A stretch of 64,000 nucleotides of DNA from Microbacterium sp. Gd 4-13 (GTDB lineage: Bacteria; Actinomycetota; Actinomycetes; Actinomycetales; Microbacteriaceae), in NCBI RefSeq assembly GCF_003095395.1, contig NZ_QEIJ01000001.1, positions 927,409-991,408 of the forward strand. The letters are read 5' to 3'. How positions within the stretch are numbered: the stretch's first letter is position 1; each line of letters begins with the position of its first letter. The notes below the pieces were generated by a model. The model was not told the DNA's origin, searched no databases, and saw only the letters and a program-made list of their open reading frames with translations. The translations under genes were made by a program, and so were the position numbers. Of this stretch, positions 49,439-57,528 are shown in pieces.

Positions 49439-51072
49439 GTGACGGGCTCCCTCGTCGTGGGGAGCCAGACCGTGAAGGTGGCCCCCTCGCCCAGGCGCGT
49501 GTCGACAGAGATCTCGCCGCCGTGACGCTGGACGATGTCTTCGCTGATCGCCAGCCCCAAGCCGCTGCCGTGCGTCGTGGAGTTGCGCACCGCGTCGGAG
49601 CGGAAGAACCGTTCGAACAGGCGGGAACGCTCGCCCTCGGAGATGCCGGGGCCGTCGTCGCGGACCGCGATCCGCACCCGGTCGTCGTCTCCTGAGACCT
49701 CGACGAAGACCTTGCCTCCGTCGACGTTGTACTTCACCGCGTTGTCGATCAGGTTGTCGATGACCTGGCGGATGCGCTGCGCGTCGACGACGGCGAAGGT
49801 CGAGGCGACGAAGGTCGTGTCGATCGAGATGCGACGGTCGGCCGCCTTCGGCAGCTCCGCCTCGACCGACGCGTGCACGATCGCCGCCACATCGGCCGGG
49901 GCGGGATCGAGCGTGACACCGCCGCCCGGGCGCGCGAGCGACGACACCGAGAGGATGTCGGCCACGAGGTCGAGCAGGCGTGCTGCGTTCCGCTCGGCGA
50001 CTTCGAGATCGTGCCGCGAATCGCCGGAGAGGTCGTCGCGATCGAGCGCCAGCTCGAGGTACCCGATGATCGACGTGAGCGGGGTGCGCAACTCGTGCGA
50101 CACCGAGGCGACGAGATCCTCACGAGCGCGCAGTGCCTGTTCCTCGGCGGTCACGTCGCGCGAGACGACGATCACCCCCGCGTTCGTCCCGTCGATCTCG
50201 GTGAGACGCCGAGCCGTGACCGTGAGCGCGCGTCGCCCCGAACCGGGCTCGCCGTACCACACCACCTGGTTCTCGAAGGTGTCACCGTCGCGGGCGCGCG
50301 CGAACGGAACGTCGGACGCGTCGAGCGGGGTGACCCCGTCGGCTGCGTACGCCACGGCCCCCGCGGCATCGTCGGACGCCCCGCCCTGGAGCTGGGCATG
50401 CGCCTCATTGGTGACGACGAGCTCCCCCTCGGGGGTGATGCGGATCACGCCGAAGTCGACGGCATCGAGCACCTCCGTGACGAGATCCTCCTGGCGGCGC
50501 GCGCGGTCGACCGAGCGCCCGAGATGCCGGGATTGCTTTTCGAGGAGCTGCCGCTGCGCATCGGCGCGACGGGCACCCAGGAAGGAGATGATCGCCAGCG
50601 CGCCCACCACGAGCGGGAGAAGCACCGTCGTGACGGTGAACTCCTGCGTCGGGTCGATCGCCATCGTGAGCCAGAACAGCGCCGACACGAGCAGAGTGCC
50701 ACCGACGACACCGACGACACCGAAGGCCGCACCGATCCACATCGCGGGGAAGGCCCAGAGGAGACCGATGCCCCCGTTCGGCGCGCTGTACCGCAGGAGC
50801 GCGAGCGCGACGATGTCGGCGACCGGGAGCACGGCTACGACCCAGAACGGCAGGCGGTGCCACGGGACCAGAATCGCCGCCGCCGTCGCGCTGAACAGCA
50901 GGGTGGCGCCGAGGACGAAGGTCGTGCTGTCGACGACCTGCCCGATGAGGATCGCCACGCCCATGGCGACCAGGCCGACGCCGCTGAGCAGGGTCTGGTT
51001 CAGCAGGATCGAGCGGTCGCTGGTGTCATCGCGCTTGCGTGCACGCCGCTCGCTCTCCGACAACCAGGCCAT
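49435..51072 (-). CDS. Membrane-bound PAS sensor histidine kinase
   Basis: This 545-residue kinase has about six N-terminal transmembrane helices (30-165), a short coiled segment, and a PAS domain (about 195-310). The HisKA domain has H326 in SVSHELRTPLTS. The ATPase domain has N box NLIDNAVKYN, G1 DDGPGIS and G2 HGSGLGLAI. It overlaps the degenerate-GGDEF gene downstream. The nearby single-domain regulator is the probable partner. The ATG follows TAATCT by six bases, implying a leaderless mRNA. The signal is unknown. Confidence 0.92.
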   Translation of the reverse strand: MAWLSESERRARKRDDTSDRSILLNQTLLSGVGLVAMGVAILIGQVVDSTTFVLGATLLFSATAAAILVPWHRLPFWVVAVLPVADIVALALLRYSAPNGGIGLLWAFPAMWIGAAFGVVGVVGGTLLVSALFWLTMAIDPTQEFTVTTVLLPLVVGALAIISFLGARRADAQRQLLEKQSRHLGRSVDRARRQEDLVTEVLDAVDFGVIRITPEGELVVTNEAHAQLQGGASDDAAGAVAYAADGVTPLDASDVPFARARDGDTFENQVVWYGEPGSGRRALTVTARRLTEIDGTNAGVIVVSRDVTAEEQALRAREDLVASVSHELRTPLTSIIGYLELALDRDDLSGDSRHDLEVAERNAARLLDLVADILSVSSLARPGGGVTLDPAPADVAAIVHASVEAELPKAADRRISIDTTFVASTFAVVDAQRIRQVIDNLIDNAVKYNVDGGKVFVEVSGDDDRVRIAVRDDGPGISEGERSRLFERFFRSDAVRNSTTHGSGLGLAISEDIVQRHGGEISVDTRLGEGATFTVWLPTTREPVT

Positions 51073-51078
51073 GCGCTG

Positions 51079-51084
51079 AGATTA
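51079..51084 (-). promoter_or_regulatory. Leaderless -10 box of the histidine kinase gene
   Basis: TAATCT (minus strand) is close to consensus and is followed by six bases and the ATG at 51072. Confidence 0.6.
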
Positions 51085-51134
51085 TCGCGCGCGGTGCGCG
51101 GACCGGCGCATCCGCTCGGCACGCGTCTCGTGCG

Positions 51135-52718
51135 TCAGGATGCGTCCTCCCGCGCGTACTGCGCGATCAACTCCTGCTCGCGCGCGAACGACGGGAGACG
51201 GAACCACACGATCACTCCCCCGACGAGCACGGCCACCGCTCCGACCAGGTAGGCGCCCCAGGCGCCGGTGACGAGGCTCTGGGTGGCACCGGAGAGGATC
51301 TCGTCGCGGTACTGCGGGAACTGATCGGCCACGCGGAGCGCCGAGCCGTACGATGCCTGCAACGCCTGGGTGACCGTGTCGGAGATCGTGGATGCTTCGG
51401 CCGACGCCGATATCTGTCGCCCGAACGAGGCGGCGAACCCGGCCGCGAGGATCGCGCCGAGCAGTGCCTGCATGATCGACCCGCCCAGGTCGCGTTGCAG
51501 GTCGGATGTCGCGGACGCCATCCCGACGCGGTGCACGGGGGTGCTCTCGGTGAGGGCCCGCGACGCCGGCGTCATGGCGAAGGCAGCGCCGCTGCCGATC
51601 GCGAAGAAGCCGAGGCCGACCAGCCAGTACGCCGTCGACGGATTCCACAGGAGGGTCGTGAGGAACCCCACGAAGACGAGGGCGTAGCCGAGCAGCATGG
51701 TGGTGCGCGATCCGCGCCGGGTGAGCAGGCGGGCCGACATCGGGGCGAACAGGAGGAGTCCGACCGCGGCGGGCACGACGGCCAGACCCGCCTGCAGGGT
51801 CGAGTAGCCGAGGATGTTCTGCAGATACTGCTGTCCGACGAACATCGCCCCCATGAGCGACCCGAAGACGATCGTGCCGGCGGTCGCGGGGACCCAGAAC
51901 ATGCGGCGCCGCGCGACGCGGAGATCGTAGAGCGGATGCTTCTCCCGCGCCTGGCGCACGAGGAAGACGACCAGCAGCACCACACCGACACCGAGCGTCA
52001 CTCCACCGATCAGATGCTGACCCGGCGCGAAGACCGTGCCGACGCCGAGCACGATCGCCGCGATCGCCACGGTCGCGAGGATGCCGCCGAGGTGATCGAC
52101 GGGGTCTCGCGACTCCGCCACATGGCCGGGCACGAACGCGGCGACCAGAACGAGTGCCGCGGCCGCGATCGGCACGGCGATGAGGAACGCCGACCCCCAC
52201 CAGAAGACGGAGAGCAGCAGACCCGCCAGCACCGAGCCGACGATCGATGCCATGGCGCTGACGCCCGACCACAGCGCGATCGCGCGGGTGCGTCGCGGGC
52301 CGTTGGACCAGAGCGCTGTGATGAGAGAGAGGGTGGTCGGGAAGGCCAGGCCCGCCGCGATACCGGTGAACACGCGGGAGGCGATGAGGAGTTCGACCGA
52401 GGGCGAGAAGGCTGAGCACAGGCTGGCGATGACGGTGAGGGCCAAGCCGAGCATGAGCAGCTGCTTGCGTCCGTACCGGTCGGCCAGGGCGCCGAAATAG
52501 AGCACCGACATGGCCAGCCCCAGCGAACACCCCAGGCCCACGATGTTGAGCGAGACCTGGCCGGCGCCGAACGTGCGCCCGATGTCGGGGAGCGCGATGT
52601 TCGCCGCGGCGAGGTTGATGTTGCACACCAGTGCACCGAGGATCAGTGCCGTGAGCACCAGCCCGGCGCGTGCGGGGGCTTCGGGGCGGGTCGCTGAGGC
52701 CGCTCGGGTGTCGCTCAC
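51135..52718 (-). CDS. DHA2-family MFS efflux transporter
   Basis: This 527-residue transporter has 14 predicted transmembrane segments. DHA2 (EmrB/QacA) motifs are AAANIALPDIGRTFG, LGLAMSVLYFGALADRYGRKQLL and RVFTGIAAGLAFPTTLSLITALW. Such proteins export drugs or metabolites by proton antiport; the substrate here is unknown. The GTG start is fixed by a TAGAGT box six bases upstream, itself inside an inverted repeat. No TetR or MarR gene is adjacent. Confidence 0.92.
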   Translation of the reverse strand: MSDTRAASATRPEAPARAGLVLTALILGALVCNINLAAANIALPDIGRTFGAGQVSLNIVGLGCSLGLAMSVLYFGALADRYGRKQLLMLGLALTVIASLCSAFSPSVELLIASRVFTGIAAGLAFPTTLSLITALWSNGPRRTRAIALWSGVSAMASIVGSVLAGLLLSVFWWGSAFLIAVPIAAAALVLVAAFVPGHVAESRDPVDHLGGILATVAIAAIVLGVGTVFAPGQHLIGGVTLGVGVVLLVVFLVRQAREKHPLYDLRVARRRMFWVPATAGTIVFGSLMGAMFVGQQYLQNILGYSTLQAGLAVVPAAVGLLLFAPMSARLLTRRGSRTTMLLGYALVFVGFLTTLLWNPSTAYWLVGLGFFAIGSGAAFAMTPASRALTESTPVHRVGMASATSDLQRDLGGSIMQALLGAILAAGFAASFGRQISASAEASTISDTVTQALQASYGSALRVADQFPQYRDEILSGATQSLVTGAWGAYLVGAVAVLVGGVIVWFRLPSFAREQELIAQYAREDAS

Positions 52719-52739
52719 GCGCTCACTCTAGCGAGCGCG
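52718..52739 (-). promoter_or_regulatory. Leaderless promoter and inverted repeat of the DHA2 gene
   Basis: The minus-strand TAGAGT (52725-52730) ends six bases before the GTG. It is enclosed by CGCGCTC (52718-52724) and GAGCGCG (52733-52739), a seven-base inverted repeat with an eight-base spacer. This could be an operator for an efflux repressor encoded elsewhere. Confidence 0.5.
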
Positions 52740-52754
52740 CCGGGCGCAGCGTGG

Positions 52755-53300
52755 TCACCCGCGGAGCGCGAGTGCCTCGCTCGTCCACCGGGTGTAGAGC
52801 GCCCAGGGATCGGCGATGCCCGCGGCGACGGCGTCGACGTGCGCCCGCACGTCGCGCGACAACCGGAACCACTCCGTACGAGGCCACCGGTCCGCAGCGA
52901 ACTGCGCGTGGCGGCGTCGCTCGAGGGCGCGGTCGCCTCTCTCGAACGCCAGGAGCTCGTCGTGCCGGATCGCCGCGAGTCGCCGGCGGGGGTTCGCCGT
53001 CGTGCCGATCTTCACCCGGTCGTCGTAGCGCAGGTAGTACACGACGTCGATCCGCGGAGGGGGAAGCTCACCGTCGACGATGTCGCCGTGTCGCCACTCG
53101 CACACGGCGCACAGCCAGCCGCTCGGCCAGCGCACCCCGAGTCGCGATCCGCAGATGCGGCACGGTGAGGGCAGCAAGTCGGTCATGCCCTGCTCGCGCG
53201 CCGACCAGTCGGCGGCCGCCGCGAGGTGCCGGTCGCAGAGAGCGACCGGAGCATCGTGCGCGGTGGGCGCGCAGCATCCGTCGACGAGGCATTCGGGCAC
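52755..53300 (-). CDS. GIY-YIG-family protein with N-terminal zinc motifs
   Basis: This is a 181-residue protein. A cysteine-rich N-terminal part has C4, C9/C10, C22-D-R-H25 and then C47-RI-C50...C64-AV-C67, enough for two zinc sites. A GIY-YIG-like domain of the T5orf172/MUG113 type follows (VVYYLRYDDRVKIGTTANPRRRLA, with a later HAQFAADRWPRTEWF). The YYL/KIG pair and Arg/Glu residues are kept, so nuclease activity is possible. The GTG is fixed by a TACGCT box six bases upstream. No phage genes are near. Confidence 0.8.
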   Translation of the reverse strand: MPECLVDGCCAPTAHDAPVALCDRHLAAAADWSAREQGMTDLLPSPCRICGSRLGVRWPSGWLCAVCEWRHGDIVDGELPPPRIDVVYYLRYDDRVKIGTTANPRRRLAAIRHDELLAFERGDRALERRRHAQFAADRWPRTEWFRLSRDVRAHVDAVAAGIADPWALYTRWTSEALALRG

Positions 53301-53306
53301 GGCGAG

Positions 53307-53312
53307 AGCGTA
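53307..53312 (-). promoter_or_regulatory. Leaderless -10 box of the GIY-YIG gene
   Basis: TACGCT (minus strand) is followed by six bases and the GTG at 53300; no ribosome binding site is present. Confidence 0.5.
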
Positions 53313-53422
53313 CGCGCGACCGCCGACACGACCGTCAGTGCCTCCGCAGCGCACCGACCGCCACCACCGCGGCACCCGCACATCGCGACCGCCGCTCCCC
53401 GGTCAAGCCGGTCAGTCAGGCG

Positions 53423-53602
53423 TCAGGCGGCGAGGACCAGCGCGACGGCGCCCGAGGCGTCCGCGATCTCGGGGCCGCCGAGGAAGTCGATCGGACCCCC
53501 CGTGACCAGGCTCGCGATCACGAGCGCGAAGACGGCCGCGATCGAGAAGAACAGGATGGCGCAGGCGACGGTCGTGACCACGAGGGGGATGCGGGCGTTC
53601 AT
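53423..53602 (-). CDS. Small membrane protein, 59 residues
   Basis: This short frame reads MNARIPLVVTTVACAILFFS and continues with a hydrophobic stretch to about residue 33, then a polar/glycine segment and a second hydrophobic end (SGAVALVLAA). Codons are strongly G/C-ending, as in its neighbours. A TACCGT hexamer lies exactly six bases before the ATG. One firm transmembrane helix is predicted and perhaps a second. I recognise no family. It sits between the GIY-YIG gene and rpsA. Confidence 0.6.
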   Translation of the reverse strand: MNARIPLVVTTVACAILFFSIAAVFALVIASLVTGGPIDFLGGPEIADASGAVALVLAA

Positions 53603-53608
53603 GATCCC

Positions 53609-53614
53609 ACGGTA
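53609..53614 (-). promoter_or_regulatory. Leaderless -10 box of the 59-residue gene
   Basis: TACCGT on the minus strand ends six bases before the ATG at 53602. It is the main evidence, beside hydrophobicity, that this short frame is expressed. Confidence 0.45.
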
Positions 53615-53748
53615 GCCGAACTCACCCGGTTGGCACCGAGGGCACCACCACGTGCGACGCCTTCGGCATCATCGACGCGACCGGCGACCACCCGCACTCC
53701 GGTTCCGCAGCGCCGGCAGCATCCGCTCGGCGACGTGCGGAAACACGA

Positions 53749-53782
53749 AAGCGGGCCGGAACCCGGAGGTTCCGACCCGCTT
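53749..53782 (-). terminator. Terminator after rpsA
   Basis: AAGCGGG (53749-53755) and CCCGCTT (53776-53782) pair, with an inner GGAAC/GTTCC stem around CCGGAG. It lies 18 bases beyond the rpsA stop. Confidence 0.8.
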
Positions 53783-53799
53783 CAGCGTGATGATTCAGC

Positions 53800-55269
53800 T
53801 CAGCGGCTGGAGAGACGCTCGCGCAGTGCGGCGAGGGCCTCGTCGTCGGCCAGGGTGCCGGCCGAGGACGACTCCGACGTGAACGACGAGCCGGTGCCGG
53901 CGCCGAAGTCGGTGCCGGTCGACGCGGGGGCGTTGGCCTCGGCCTCGATCGCCTTGGCGACCGCAGCCTTGTGCGACTCCCAGCGAGCCTGGGCAGCCGC
54001 GTAGTCCTGCTCCCACTTCTCGCGCTGCTCGTCGAAGCCCTCGAGCCAGACACCCGACGTCGGGTCGAAGCCCTCGGGGTACTTGTACTCGCCGAGCTCG
54101 TCGTACTCGGTGACCATGCCGTACAGGGCCGGGTCGAACTCGGTGCCGTTGGGGTCGACCGACTCGTTGGCCTGCTTGAGCGACAGCGAGATGCGGCGAC
54201 GCTCGAGGTCAATGTCGATGACCTTGACGAAGACCTCTTCGCCGACCGAGACGACCTGCTCCGCGAGCTCGACGTGCTTGCCGGAGAGCTCCGAGATGTG
54301 CACGAGGCCCTCGATGCCGTCGGCGACGCGGACGAACGCACCGAACGGAACGAGCTTGGTGACCTTGCCCGGCGCGATCTGACCGATCGCGTGGGTACGG
54401 GCGAACACCTGCCACGGGTCTTCCTGCGTCGCCTTGAGCGAGAGCGATACGCGCTCGCGGTCGAGGTCGACCTCGAGGATCTCGACGGTGACCTCCTGGC
54501 CAACCTCGACGACCTCGGACGCGTGCTCGATGTGCTTCCACGAGAGCTCGGAGACGTGAACCAGACCGTCGACGCCACCCAGGTCGACGAACGCACCGAA
54601 GTTGACGATCGACGAGACCGTGCCCTTGCGGACCTGGCCCTTGTGGAGGTTGTTGAGGAACGTGGTGCGCGACTCGGACTGCGTCTGCTCGAGCAGGGCG
54701 CGGCGCGAGAGCACGACGTTGTTGCGGTTCTTGTCGAGCTCGAGGATCTTCGCCTCGATCTCCTGGCCGAGGTACGGCGTCAGATCGCGGACGCGACGCA
54801 GCTCGATGAGCGACGCCGGGAGGAAGCCGCGGAGGCCGATGTCGACGATGAGGCCACCCTTGACGACCTCGATGACCGAACCGGTGACGACACCGTCGGT
54901 CTCCTTGATCTTCTCCACGTCGCCCCAGGCACGCTCGTACTGAGCGCGCTTCTTCGACAGGATCAGACGGCCTTCCTTGTCCTCCTTCTGGAGAACGAGG
55001 GCCTCGACGTGGTCGCCGACGTTGACGACCTCGTTCGGGTCGACGTCGTGCTTGATGGAAAGTTCGCGCGAGGGGATGACACCCTCGGTCTTGTAACCGA
55101 CGTCGAGGAGCACCTCGTCGCGGTCGATCTTCACGACGGTTCCTTCGATGAGGTCGCCGTCGTTGAAGAACTTCAGGGTCAGTTCGACCGCGGCCAGGAA
55201 GTCTTCAGCAGATCCGATGTCGTTGATCGCGACCTGCTTGGTGGCCGGGGCGGTCGTTGCGGTAGTCAT
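53800..55269 (-). CDS. rpsA: 30S ribosomal protein S1
   Basis: This 489-residue protein contains four S1 RNA-binding repeats. Examples are GTVVKIDRDEVLLDVGYKTEG, the loop VVKGGLIVDIGLRGFLP, GTVSSIVNFGAFVDLGGVDG and GKVTKLVPFGAFVRVADGIEG. A tail of about 120 acidic and Ser/Ala-rich residues follows. It binds mRNA at the ribosome, although leaderless mRNAs common here should not need it. The actinobacterial four-repeat form is shorter than the six-repeat E. coli protein. The ATG is clear by homology. Confidence 0.97.
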   Translation of the reverse strand: MTTATTAPATKQVAINDIGSAEDFLAAVELTLKFFNDGDLIEGTVVKIDRDEVLLDVGYKTEGVIPSRELSIKHDVDPNEVVNVGDHVEALVLQKEDKEGRLILSKKRAQYERAWGDVEKIKETDGVVTGSVIEVVKGGLIVDIGLRGFLPASLIELRRVRDLTPYLGQEIEAKILELDKNRNNVVLSRRALLEQTQSESRTTFLNNLHKGQVRKGTVSSIVNFGAFVDLGGVDGLVHVSELSWKHIEHASEVVEVGQEVTVEILEVDLDRERVSLSLKATQEDPWQVFARTHAIGQIAPGKVTKLVPFGAFVRVADGIEGLVHISELSGKHVELAEQVVSVGEEVFVKVIDIDLERRRISLSLKQANESVDPNGTEFDPALYGMVTEYDELGEYKYPEGFDPTSGVWLEGFDEQREKWEQDYAAAQARWESHKAAVAKAIEAEANAPASTGTDFGAGTGSSFTSESSSAGTLADDEALAALRERLSSR

Positions 55270-55382
55270 GTAGTGGGTTGTCCTAGAGGGTTGGGTGTCG
55301 GGCTCCGACGCGCGCGAGTACGTGCCGAAGCAAAGCGGATTGTCGTTCTGTCACCGTGACCCGATCGCAGACATGCCAAACG

Positions 55383-55408
55383 AGTCACGAGAGTGACTTT
55401 CTACGGTA
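55383..55408 (-). promoter_or_regulatory. rpsA promoter region with hairpin
   Basis: A minus-strand TACCGT (55403-55408) is a possible rpsA -10 and would give a leader of about 130 bases. At the start of that leader AGTCAC/GTGACT (55383-55398) forms a six-base stem around GAGA. The hairpin could equally end the Nudix transcript. The 169 bases before rpsA hold no gene. Confidence 0.35.
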
Positions 55409-55438
55409 CCAGAACGCCCCGGTCGACCGCGATGTTCC

Positions 55439-56140
55439 TCAGGACGGGAGCTCGAGCGGCAGTTCCTTCGCCGCATCCCACGGTTCGGTCCAGCCGAGAC
55501 GGTCGAACAACCCGTCGAGAAGCATGGCGGTGAAGCCCCACACCAGGTGATCGCCGCTGTCATGCGGAACGAGGAACGCCGGCCCTCGCCACTCGTGACC
55601 GTCGCGGCGGATCACCGTCGATCCTCGACGGGCGGGGTCGAGGAGGTCGGCGACCGGCGCGCGGAAGACGTCGGCCGATTCGGCCACGTCCACCACTCGG
55701 ACGGGCGACGGATGCCGCCACCACGCGAGCACGGGGGTCACGAGGTGTCGTGAGAACTCGAGAGGGACGCGACCGAGCGTGCCGAGCACCTCGACGCCGG
55801 CCGGATCCAGGCCCGTCTCCTCCTCCGCCTCGCGCAGCGCCGCCGCGACGACGCTCTCGTCGCCGGGGTCGACCCGGCCGCCCGGAAACGCGACCTGACC
55901 GGGGTGCGCGCGCAGCGTGGCGGCCCGTGAGAGAAGCAGCACGTCGAGATCGCGCGAAACGGCACGGGCCTGCGCGTCGTGATCGCTAGGCAACGCGTCG
56001 AGCACTCCGAAGAGCATGAGCACCGCCGCGGGGCGCGGATCGATGACCTTCGGAAGGCCCTCGACGAGCGGGCGATCGGCGTGCGCGGCGAGGGCGGCGA
56101 GCTGTGCCCGCGCGGTCTGCGGCGGGGACGATTCGGGCAC
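55439..56140 (-). CDS. NUDIX hydrolase, CoA pyrophosphatase type
   Basis: This 233-residue NudL/UPF0035-type hydrolase probably splits CoA to phosphopantetheine and 3',5'-ADP. The CoA-specific motif LLLSRAATLRAHPGQVAFPGG runs directly into the Nudix box (GGRVDPGDES...LREAEEETGL) with conserved REAEEE. The GTG at 56140 is preferred because a TACCCT box lies six bases upstream; a GTG two codons earlier is possible. It is divergent from a secreted wall protein. Confidence 0.88.
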   Translation of the reverse strand: MPESSPPQTARAQLAALAAHADRPLVEGLPKVIDPRPAAVLMLFGVLDALPSDHDAQARAVSRDLDVLLLSRAATLRAHPGQVAFPGGRVDPGDESVVAAALREAEEETGLDPAGVEVLGTLGRVPLEFSRHLVTPVLAWWRHPSPVRVVDVAESADVFRAPVADLLDPARRGSTVIRRDGHEWRGPAFLVPHDSGDHLVWGFTAMLLDGLFDRLGWTEPWDAAKELPLELPS

Positions 56141-56146
56141 GTCCAC

Positions 56147-56152
56147 AGGGTA
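56147..56152 (-). promoter_or_regulatory. Leaderless -10 box of the Nudix gene
   Basis: TACCCT (minus strand) is followed by six bases and the GTG at 56140, which decides between two closely spaced GTG codons. Confidence 0.45.
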
Positions 56153-56319
56153 CGCCCGACGCCGATGAGGGTGTCGCGCGGCCCCTGATCTGGCCTTTCT
56201 TGCGCGCGACGTCCAGGAACCGCCCAGGAAGGGCGTGCCAGACTCTCGGATTTGTGTCCGCGAGAACGGATGCTGCACGCCGCGCGACGCGCGCGGAGCC
56301 CCCATACGGAACTGGTTTT

Positions 56320-57354
56320 ATGCACTCGAACACGCCGTCCACCGCCACCCGCCGCACCCGCCGCGCCGCCGATCGCCGCTCGCACAACCGCCGCGCGGTC
56401 GTCGCTTCGGGACTCGCGTTCGGCATCGTCGCCGCCGCAGCGTTCGCCTCGACCGCCCCGTCGGCTCCGGCCCAGGCGGAGGCGGGAGCATCGACGCCGA
56501 CCTTCTCGCTCGTGTCGTACTCCACCTACTCGGCGCCGCTCACGGCGACCGTCGCCGCCGCCGTCCCCGAAGAGACCGTGGCCGCCGACGAAGCCGTCGA
56601 GGCGGCCGCATCGGTTACTTCCGCCGCCGCGAGCGTGCAGGCCGACATCGCCGCCTCGGGTCTCGACATCGGCGAGCCCGACACGTCGGTCGACACCGCC
56701 GCCCTCGAAGAGGCCGCCGCGCGCCTCGACGCCGCCGACGCGCTGCCGGCACCCCTCGTCCCCTCGATCACCGAAGAGGTCACCGCCCTCATCGCCTCGG
56801 TCGACTCCCGCGTGAACCAGCTCCGCGGAAGCCTCGACGGCGCCGCGGCGAAGAAGGCCGAAGAAGAGGCCGCCGCCGAGCAGGCGCGCCTCGAGGCAGA
56901 GGCCGCCGCCGCGGAAGCGGCCGAGGCCGCAGCATCCGCCCCCGTCTCGACGTCGTCCTCGTCGTCCTCGTCGTCGGCATCGACCGGCTCGTCGTCGGCA
57001 TCGGCGCCCGCCGCTCCGATCCCGTCGGGCGGCACCGGCGGCGACAACAGCCCCGAGGGCGCGAAGGCGACCGCCTACGTCATGGTTCAGGCGCGCGGCT
57101 GGGGCGACGACCAGTACTCGTGCCTCGTCTCGCTCTGGAACAAGGAGTCGGGCTGGAACTACCAGGCCATGAACCGCTCCAGCGGTGCGTACGGCATCCC
57201 CCAGGCGCTTCCCGGCAGCAAGATGTCGAGCGCCGGCGCCGACTGGCAGACCAACGCCGCCACGCAGATCTCGTGGGGCCTCGGCTACATCTCGGGCCGC
57301 TACGGCACCCCGTGCGGCGCGTGGGGCCAGTCGCAGTCCGTGGGCTGGTACTGA
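56320..57354 (+). CDS. Secreted lysozyme-fold-like cell-wall protein
   Basis: This 344-residue exported protein has a basic N-terminus, a hydrophobic signal (VVASGLAFGIVAAAAFAS) and an Ala-rich helical stalk. A KKAEEEAAAEQARLEAEAAA coiled stretch, a Ser-rich linker and a C-terminal domain of about 95 residues complete it. That domain (CLVSLWNKESGWNYQAMN, SGAYGIPQALPGSKM) matches the transglycosylase SLT/aggregation-promoting-factor type, with E in NKESGW as the likely catalytic residue. It probably cuts or binds peptidoglycan. The ATG lacks a strong ribosome binding site. The 179-base leader region has hairpins but no riboswitch that I can identify. Confidence 0.85.
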   Translation: MHSNTPSTATRRTRRAADRRSHNRRAVVASGLAFGIVAAAAFASTAPSAPAQAEAGASTPTFSLVSYSTYSAPLTATVAAAVPEETVAADEAVEAAASVTSAAASVQADIAASGLDIGEPDTSVDTAALEEAAARLDAADALPAPLVPSITEEVTALIASVDSRVNQLRGSLDGAAAKKAEEEAAAEQARLEAEAAAAEAAEAAASAPVSTSSSSSSSSASTGSSSASAPAAPIPSGGTGGDNSPEGAKATAYVMVQARGWGDDQYSCLVSLWNKESGWNYQAMNRSSGAYGIPQALPGSKMSSAGADWQTNAATQISWGLGYISGRYGTPCGAWGQSQSVGWY

Positions 57355-57369
57355 TCTTTCAGAACCGCT

Positions 57370-57416
57370 GAACGCCGAAGGGGCGCCGACATCATGTCGG
57401 CGCCCCTTCGGCGTTC
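57370..57416. terminator. Perfect 23-bp stem terminator
   Basis: Arms 57370-57392 and 57394-57416 are exact complements around a single base, an unusually long and perfect palindrome. It lies 15 bases after the wall-protein stop and can act on both strands. Confidence 0.9.
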
Positions 57417-57509
57417 CGGGTGAGACGGGGACCCCGGTCACCACCGCGCACACCGGAGACGTCGCGGCGGCCGGGACCGTGGCGTTCGAGGACCAGGTGG
57501 GAGCGTTCC

Positions 57510-57528
57510 GCTGAGCGATCCGCTCAGC
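57510..57528 (-). terminator. Hairpin at the end of the ABC1 kinase gene
   Basis: GCTGAGCG (57510-57517) and CGCTCAGC (57521-57528) pair around ATC and include the stop codon of the minus-strand gene. Confidence 0.55.

Noticed and set aside
56141..56319. Possible c-di-AMP (ydaO-type) riboswitch before the secreted wall protein
   Set aside because: Such switches precede wall-hydrolase genes in Actinomycetota, and short hairpins are present (for example CGCCC/GGGCG near 56221-56235). I could not match the conserved core of the ydaO motif.
57418..57523. Coding-like stretch ending GTVAFEDQVGAFR on the plus strand
   Set aside because: It reads like protein but has no start codon outside the terminator and lies between two convergent terminators; the opposite strand is equally open.
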